A DNA stretch of 64,000 bases from assembly GCA_944325515.1 (NCBI GenBank), contig CALVAO010000010.1, positions 1-64,000 on the forward strand, written 5' to 3'. The position numbers and the translations under genes are program-made. The DNA comes from Candidatus Gastranaerophilales bacterium. Lineage in GTDB: Bacteria > Cyanobacteriota > Vampirovibrionia > Gastranaerophilales > Gastranaerophilaceae. This document shows, one piece after another, positions 59,295-64,000 of the stretch (the stretch's first letter is position 1; each line of letters begins with the position of its first letter). Under the pieces are notes generated by a model. It had not been told where the DNA came from and did not search any database. It saw nothing but the letters and a program-made list of their open reading frames with translations.

Positions 59295-62135
59295 TTATTC
59301 CGTTACTGCCTCATAACAATCAGAACAAATTGTTTCATATCCTGCGTGTTCACCAAGCTTTCTGTATTTCCAGCAGCGCTCACATTTTTCACCTTCAGCT
59401 TTTGTCACCCAAACTGTTGTTTCGCCTTCTGTGTACTCGTTCAAGATTTCAGAAGGTGCTGTTTCTACTACATAAGCCTGCGATGTGATAAATATATCCG
59501 CTAAATCCTTTTCATTAGCTTTTAAAACATCTGCATTTTCTGATTTTACATAAACAGCAACTTCAAGCGAGCTTCCGACTTTTTTATCAGCTCTTAATGG
59601 TTCAATCGCACGGGTTACAACCTCTCTTATTTTTAAGATTTTTGTAAAATCTTCTTCAAGCTTTTCGTTTTCCCATTCTTTATTTACCCCCACCCAGTTT
59701 GCAAGCAGAATACTTTCTAAGCCGCCTCTCTGGCATTCGGGAGTATTTTGCCAGATATCTTCTGCCTGATGAGGCATTACAGGAGTCAGAATTCTAGCAA
59801 GAACCTGTAACGTTTCATACAAAACTGTCTGGCATGCTCTTCTTGAGAGCGATTTCTTACCTGCTGTATAAAGCCTGTCTTTTACGATATCAAGATAGAA
59901 TGCACTCAAATCAACTGCTGCAAAGTTTTGAAGACATTGGAAATATTTGTAGAATTCATAGTTTTCAAACGCAACCGTTACTTCTTCAACAACTTTGTTT
60001 AATTTATGCAGCGCAAACTTATCAATCGGTTTTAAGTCCTCATATTTTACATAATCTTTTTGAGGGTCAAAATCATAAATATTACCGAGCAAAAATCTTG
60101 CAGTGTTGCGTGTTTTCTTAAAGATTTCCGCAAGCTGTTTTATGATATTATCACCGATTTTTGTATCGTTTCTGTAATCAACTGACGCAGCCCACAATCT
60201 CAAAATATCGGCACCGTAGTTTTTAATAATATCATCAGGTCTTATATAGTTTCCTAAAGACTTGGACATTTTTCTTCCGTCTTCGCCGAATACAAATCCG
60301 TGAGTTAAGACCGATTTATAAGGCGCTTTATCTTGAACTGCAACAGATGTAAGGAGTGAGGATTGGAACCAGCCTCTATGCTGGTCTGAACCTTCAAGGT
60401 ACATATCAACCGGAGTATGTCCTAAAACATCAGAGCGTTTTTCGACAACAGCTCTCCAGGTGACACCGGAATCAAACCATACGTCCATAATATCGGTTTC
60501 TTTTTTGAAATGTTTTTTACCGCACTTAGGGCATACAAAACCTTCCGGCAAAAGCTCTTCTGCAGTATATTTAACCCATGCATCAGAACTTTCTTTTTCA
60601 AAGATTTTTGCAACATTTTCGATAGTTTCGTCTGTGACGATTGCCTCTCCGCAGTCTTCACAATAGAATACCGGAATAGGAACACCCCACGCTCTCTGGC
60701 GCGAAATACACCAGTCAGAACGTCCTTCAACCATGTTAGAAATTCTGTTTTCACCGCTTGCAGGTATCCATTTTACCCCTTTAATTGCTTCTAAAGTTTT
60801 GTCACGGAATTTGTCGACTTTTACAAACCATTGCGGAGTTGCTCTGTAGATTACAGGATTTTTGCATCTCCAGCAGTGGGGGTACGAGTGGTTTATATCA
60901 GATGCTGCAAGCAAAGCACCGCAAGCTTGAAGTTTTTCTATTACAATTTTGTTGCCTTTATAATAAGGAACTCCTTCTAAGTCTTTATCTCCGACAATTT
61001 CAGTCCATCTTCCCTTGCTGTCAAGCGGAGAAAATACTTCAATACCGTATTTACCCCCGACTTCGTAGTCCTCAAGACCGTGTCCGGGAGCTGTATGAAC
61101 CGCACCTGTACCGGCATCAAGTGTTACGTGCTCGCCAAGGATTATCGGTGATTTTCTGTCATACAAAGGATGCTTTGTATTTAAAAGCTCTAAATCAGCA
61201 CCTTTAACAGAGCCTATTACTTTAATATCTTTTTCTTCCCAGCCGACACCTTCTAAGAAACTTGCAAGAAGCTCTTGAGCAATAAAATAAACCTCATTAT
61301 TATAAGTAAAGAAAGTATATTCAAATCTTGGATGTAAGCTTATTGCCATATTTGACGGAATTGTCCACGGGGTTGTTGTCCAGATAACGGCATAAATGGA
61401 GTGACTGAGTGACTGAGTGACTGAGTGATTAAGAGTTTTATCAGATGAATTTAAGAGTTTGATAATTCTGTCAGCACTCTCTTCATCAAATTTAAAACGT
61501 ACGTAAATTGAAGTTGATGTATGGTCTGCATATTCAACTTCGGCTTCAGCTAACGCTGTTTCGCAGGAAGCGCACCAGTAAACTGGTTTTAAACCTTTTT
61601 CAACATAACCCTTTTTATACATTTCACCGAAAACTCTAACCTGTTCAGCTTCAAATTCCGGTGCATAAGTTAAATAAGGATGCTCCCAATCACCCCAAAC
61701 ACCGAGGCGCTTAAATTCAGACTCTTGCCCTCTAAGACTTTCATTTGCATACTCTCTGCATTTTTCTCTCAATTCAGCGGGCGTAAGTGCTTCTCTTCCG
61801 CCTTTAATATTTTTAACGACAGCGTTTTCAATCGGAAGCCCGTGCCCGTCATAACCTGGAACATAAGGTGCATAATAGCCTTTCATTGATTTATATTTAA
61901 TCAAAATATCTTTAAGAATCTTATTTAACGCTGTGCCTACATGAATTTTGCCGGAGCTCAAATATGGAGGTCCATCGTGAAGAATAAACTTATTAGCTTT
62001 ATCTCTTTGAGCCAGATTTTTCTCATAAACATTTATCTCTTCCCAGAATTTTTGAGTTTCCGGTTCCTTTTTGGTAGCATTTGCTCTCATCTCAAGAGTC
62101 GTTTGCGGTAAGTTCAGCGTTTCTTTATATTCCAT
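59295..62135 (-). CDS. ileS: Isoleucyl-tRNA synthetase
   Basis: A 946-residue class I synthetase. GAGG 6 bases upstream supports ATG 62135 (an ATG four codons earlier overlaps that site). The HIGH-type motif is GKIHVGTALN, with GHGLPIEN; the editing domain has WTTTPWTIPSN; KMSKS is in DGRKMSKSLGNYIRPDDII; and the C-terminal zinc knuckle is CERCWKY...CSDC. It charges tRNA-Ile. In the loop just before the editing domain, residues around NHSVTQSLSHSIY are encoded by four tandem 8-bp units (61399-61430), an insertion not expected in the family. Slippage by one unit would shift the frame. Confidence 0.97.
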   Translation of the reverse strand: MEYKETLNLPQTTLEMRANATKKEPETQKFWEEINVYEKNLAQRDKANKFILHDGPPYLSSGKIHVGTALNKILKDILIKYKSMKGYYAPYVPGYDGHGLPIENAVVKNIKGGREALTPAELREKCREYANESLRGQESEFKRLGVWGDWEHPYLTYAPEFEAEQVRVFGEMYKKGYVEKGLKPVYWCASCETALAEAEVEYADHTSTSIYVRFKFDEESADRIIKLLNSSDKTLNHSVTQSLSHSIYAVIWTTTPWTIPSNMAISLHPRFEYTFFTYNNEVYFIAQELLASFLEGVGWEEKDIKVIGSVKGADLELLNTKHPLYDRKSPIILGEHVTLDAGTGAVHTAPGHGLEDYEVGGKYGIEVFSPLDSKGRWTEIVGDKDLEGVPYYKGNKIVIEKLQACGALLAASDINHSYPHCWRCKNPVIYRATPQWFVKVDKFRDKTLEAIKGVKWIPASGENRISNMVEGRSDWCISRQRAWGVPIPVFYCEDCGEAIVTDETIENVAKIFEKESSDAWVKYTAEELLPEGFVCPKCGKKHFKKETDIMDVWFDSGVTWRAVVEKRSDVLGHTPVDMYLEGSDQHRGWFQSSLLTSVAVQDKAPYKSVLTHGFVFGEDGRKMSKSLGNYIRPDDIIKNYGADILRLWAASVDYRNDTKIGDNIIKQLAEIFKKTRNTARFLLGNIYDFDPQKDYVKYEDLKPIDKFALHKLNKVVEEVTVAFENYEFYKYFQCLQNFAAVDLSAFYLDIVKDRLYTAGKKSLSRRACQTVLYETLQVLARILTPVMPHQAEDIWQNTPECQRGGLESILLANWVGVNKEWENEKLEEDFTKILKIREVVTRAIEPLRADKKVGSSLEVAVYVKSENADVLKANEKDLADIFITSQAYVVETAPSEILNEYTEGETTVWVTKAEGEKCERCWKYRKLGEHAGYETICSDCYEAVTE
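61399..61430. repeat. Tandem 8-bp repeat inside ileS
   Basis: Four consecutive GAGTGACT units (the last is GAGTGATT), forward strand. They lie within ileS and encode a short insertion ahead of the editing domain. Eight is not a multiple of three. Confidence 0.9.
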
Positions 62136-62214
62136 TTTATACCTCATTATTCTTTAATCATTTTTAAAATATCATAAATAAGCCGGTTTGAAAATTTAAT
62201 AATTTTCATATTAT

Positions 62215-63543
62215 TTATCCATCTGTACCTGTCTTAGCACCAAAATCTCGTTGGAAACTAACATTTTGTCTGATTTTAGTTAAAGTATTGGTCTTAAGAT
62301 TTTTCATTTTTATAAACTCTGCCATTTTATTGTAATCAAAAGCATTTTCCCATCTTGCAATAACAACTGTTGCAACACAATTTCCTATTAAGTTAACCGT
62401 AGTTCTACCCATATCAAGGATTTGGTCAATTCCTAAAAGTACTGCAACCCCAATAATAGGGATATTGAAACTTGTTAAAGTCCCTGCAAGAACAATTAAT
62501 GAAGCTCTCGGTACACCTGCAACACCTTTACTTGTAAGCATTAATGCAAACATAATAACAAGCTGTTGTTCAAAAGTAAGGTGTATTCCTACAAGCTGAG
62601 TGGAAAATATAACTGCCATTGCAAGATATAGAGTAGAGCCGTCCAGATTAAACGTATAGCCGGTCGGCATTACAAAGCCCACAATTGATTTCGGAACACC
62701 AAATTTTTCCATTATAGCCATTGCTTTTGGAAGAGCAGCTTCTGAACTGGCAGTTGTAAAAGTTAGAAGAGCAGGTTCTTGTATGGCTTTTATCAGTGCT
62801 TTTACAGAAATTTTTACTATTCTGCATACTATAATAAGAACAAGAAGTACAAAAACAGCCAGCGCCGCATACAAAGATAATATAATTTTGCCGTAATTAA
62901 ATAAGATTTCAATACCGTTTGAGCCGACTGTATATGCGATTGCACCAAATATACCGACAGGTGCAAAAAACATAACATATTCAGTAAACTTAAACATTAC
63001 GGAAGCAACCGAATTTAATATATCAATAACCGGCTGTGCTTTCTTACCGACAGCACAGATTGCAAGCGAGAAAAATAAGCAAAATACAACAATTTGCAGC
63101 AAATTTCCTTCTGCCATCGATTGAAAAATACTTGTCGGACAAAGGCTTAATAATAGTTCTCCGAAAGAATTGTGATGTGTCGTAGACGCCATTTGCACGA
63201 TTCTTGTCAAACCTGTATTATCAGAAGCAATATTAGCAATCCCGATACCTGGTTTAAAAAGATTTGCAAACCCGAGACCTATAAACAACGCCAGTGTTGT
63301 TACAACTTCAAAATAAGCAATTGTTTTTATACCGAGCCTTCCCAGACTTTTGACATCACCGTGCCCAGCAATTCCGACAACCAGTGTAGCAAATAAAAGA
63401 GGTGCTATTATCATTTTGACCATTCTCAAGAAAATTTCAGCAAGAACATGAAGCCTAACTGCAAAATGCGGGAATGCCCAGCCTACTATAACGCCCAGAA
63501 ATAGTGCTATAAAAATCGCTATTGTTAATCGTGATTGTTTCAA
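62215..63543 (-). CDS. Dicarboxylate/amino acid:cation symporter (DctA/GltP-like)
   Basis: I take TTG 63543 as start: AAAAGGA lies about 7 bases upstream, and the product (442 residues, family length) begins just before the first membrane helix. An upstream TTG would add 20 charged residues without a ribosome site. Family motifs are TASSEAALP in the first re-entrant loop, PTGYTFNLDGSTLY in helix 7 and SKGVAGVPRASLIVL in the second re-entrant loop. These TASSEA and FNLDGS versions are those of proton-coupled DctA/GltP-type carriers, so the substrate is probably a C4-dicarboxylate or glutamate/aspartate. It is a distant paralogue of the gene at 3474-4799. It is monocistronic, upstream of the partial GT4 gene. 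Confidence 0.92.
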   Translation of the reverse strand: MKQSRLTIAIFIALFLGVIVGWAFPHFAVRLHVLAEIFLRMVKMIIAPLLFATLVVGIAGHGDVKSLGRLGIKTIAYFEVVTTLALFIGLGFANLFKPGIGIANIASDNTGLTRIVQMASTTHHNSFGELLLSLCPTSIFQSMAEGNLLQIVVFCLFFSLAICAVGKKAQPVIDILNSVASVMFKFTEYVMFFAPVGIFGAIAYTVGSNGIEILFNYGKIILSLYAALAVFVLLVLIIVCRIVKISVKALIKAIQEPALLTFTTASSEAALPKAMAIMEKFGVPKSIVGFVMPTGYTFNLDGSTLYLAMAVIFSTQLVGIHLTFEQQLVIMFALMLTSKGVAGVPRASLIVLAGTLTSFNIPIIGVAVLLGIDQILDMGRTTVNLIGNCVATVVIARWENAFDYNKMAEFIKMKNLKTNTLTKIRQNVSFQRDFGAKTGTDG

Positions 63544-63659
63544 TCTCTTTTCCTTTTTTATTTCGGTAAAATCTATATGTCCCTTTAATTGTAAATTATA
63601 CAATAAAAAAGAAAAAGAACATATGTTGGATTACAATTTATATTTTAACTAATATTTTT

Positions 63660-64000
63660 TTAAATTTCTCTGATATACTCCAGATAATTCTTACAGGCAG
63701 CTTCTTTTGTATAATTTATTATCGTATTATAACTGTTTTCAAGAATTTTATTCTGGTTATCAGATGTTAATATTTTTTCTATAATATCATCTTTCCAGAA
63801 ATAACCGTTTATCCCGTCTTTTATAATACCTGCAATCCCGTCATTTTCACTGCATACAGTTATACATCCGGATGCCATAGCCTCAAGATACACCATTCCG
63901 AATGTTTCATTTTGACTGGGAAGGACAAATATGTCAGAATTTCTCATTTCTTCTAAAACACGGTTGTGCTCTAAGTGCCCTAAAAAAACAGGTTTAGAAG
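63660..64000 (-). CDS. Glycosyltransferase family 4 (C-terminal part, cut by window edge)
   Basis: The frame is open to the right edge (64000), so the gene begins outside; about 113 C-terminal residues are visible. They contain PVFLGHLEHNRVLEEMRNSD, and FVLPSQNETFGMVYLEAMASGC with the E-x7-E type motif (ETFGMVYLE) that binds the donor nucleotide-sugar, then NDGIAGIIKDGINGYF, the classic end of the GT-B second Rossmann domain. It likely works in surface polysaccharide synthesis. It is followed by the symporter at 62215-63543 after a 116-base gap. Confidence 0.9.
   Translation of the reverse strand, partial: SKPVFLGHLEHNRVLEEMRNSDIFVLPSQNETFGMVYLEAMASGCITVCSENDGIAGIIKDGINGYFWKDDIIEKILTSDNQNKILENSYNTIINYTKEAACKNYLEYIREI

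Overview
The window is a low-GC, densely packed chromosomal segment of a diderm, heterotrophic bacterium. It most likely belongs to the non-photosynthetic sister lineage of Cyanobacteria (Vampirovibrionia/Melainabacteria, order Gastranaerophilales). I infer this from five things: a response regulator that reads almost residue for residue like cyanobacterial RpaB; a BamA/Omp85 with three POTRA domains, as in Cyanobacteria; two pseudopilins starting with an LAEVLIT-type prepilin signal; a pheS without an adjacent pheT; and several unrelated proteins with short N-terminal leaders ending in an F-K-G-like motif. No database could be searched, so the taxonomy is inference.

Layout. 1-4.8 kb: a hypothetical protein with seven 11-residue repeats, a palindrome-bounded structured repeat, a subtilase and a dicarboxylate/amino-acid symporter. 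5-9.4 kb: rpaB, tRNA-His, a toxin-antitoxin pair, two small hypotheticals and a TPR lipid/secretory protein. 9.4-13.4 kb: a flagellar-type export cluster (FliG-like, FliH-like, FlhA). 13.6-19 kb: secA, a pseudopilin and a GH57 glycogen branching enzyme. 19-24.5 kb: a radical SAM protein, two family-2 glycosyltransferases, prmC and small unknowns. 24.5-31 kb: pheS, a receiver protein with serine dehydratase (sdaAB-sdaAA), lspA, an RluD-type synthase and a FliA-type sigma factor. 31-36.3 kb: panD with a newly noted overlapping 47-codon gene, glutaredoxin, uridine phosphorylase and an ArsB/NhaD-type transporter. 36.4-41.6 kb: bamA-skp-pyrimidine nucleoside phosphorylase, followed by a protein with a membrane-free FlhA cytoplasmic domain. 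41.7-50 kb: a small tyrosine recombinase, ppdK, a second pseudopilin, the second (inverted) copy of the structured repeat, glmS and lineage-type small proteins. 50-64 kb: a glycogen synthase-like protein with a C-terminal membrane tail, a glycosyltransferase, an MBL hydrolase, lptC-lptA-TPR, ileS, a second symporter and the edge of a GT4 glycosyltransferase.

Together the genes describe a fermentative organism that takes up dicarboxylates/amino acids, degrades nucleosides (udp, deoA-type) and serine (sdaA), interconverts PEP and pyruvate (ppdK), stores glycogen-like polymer (GH57 enzyme, GT5-like synthase), and builds an LPS-type outer membrane (bamA, skp, lptC/lptA, glycosyltransferases) with some form of flagellar/type III export.

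The two observations most worth following up are (i) the pair of oppositely oriented elements at 1306-1729 and 46105-46539, each bounded by near-identical 30-34 bp palindromes and carrying a multi-hairpin core whose stems show compensatory base-pair changes, and (ii) the soluble FlhA_C-like protein at 40175-41638.
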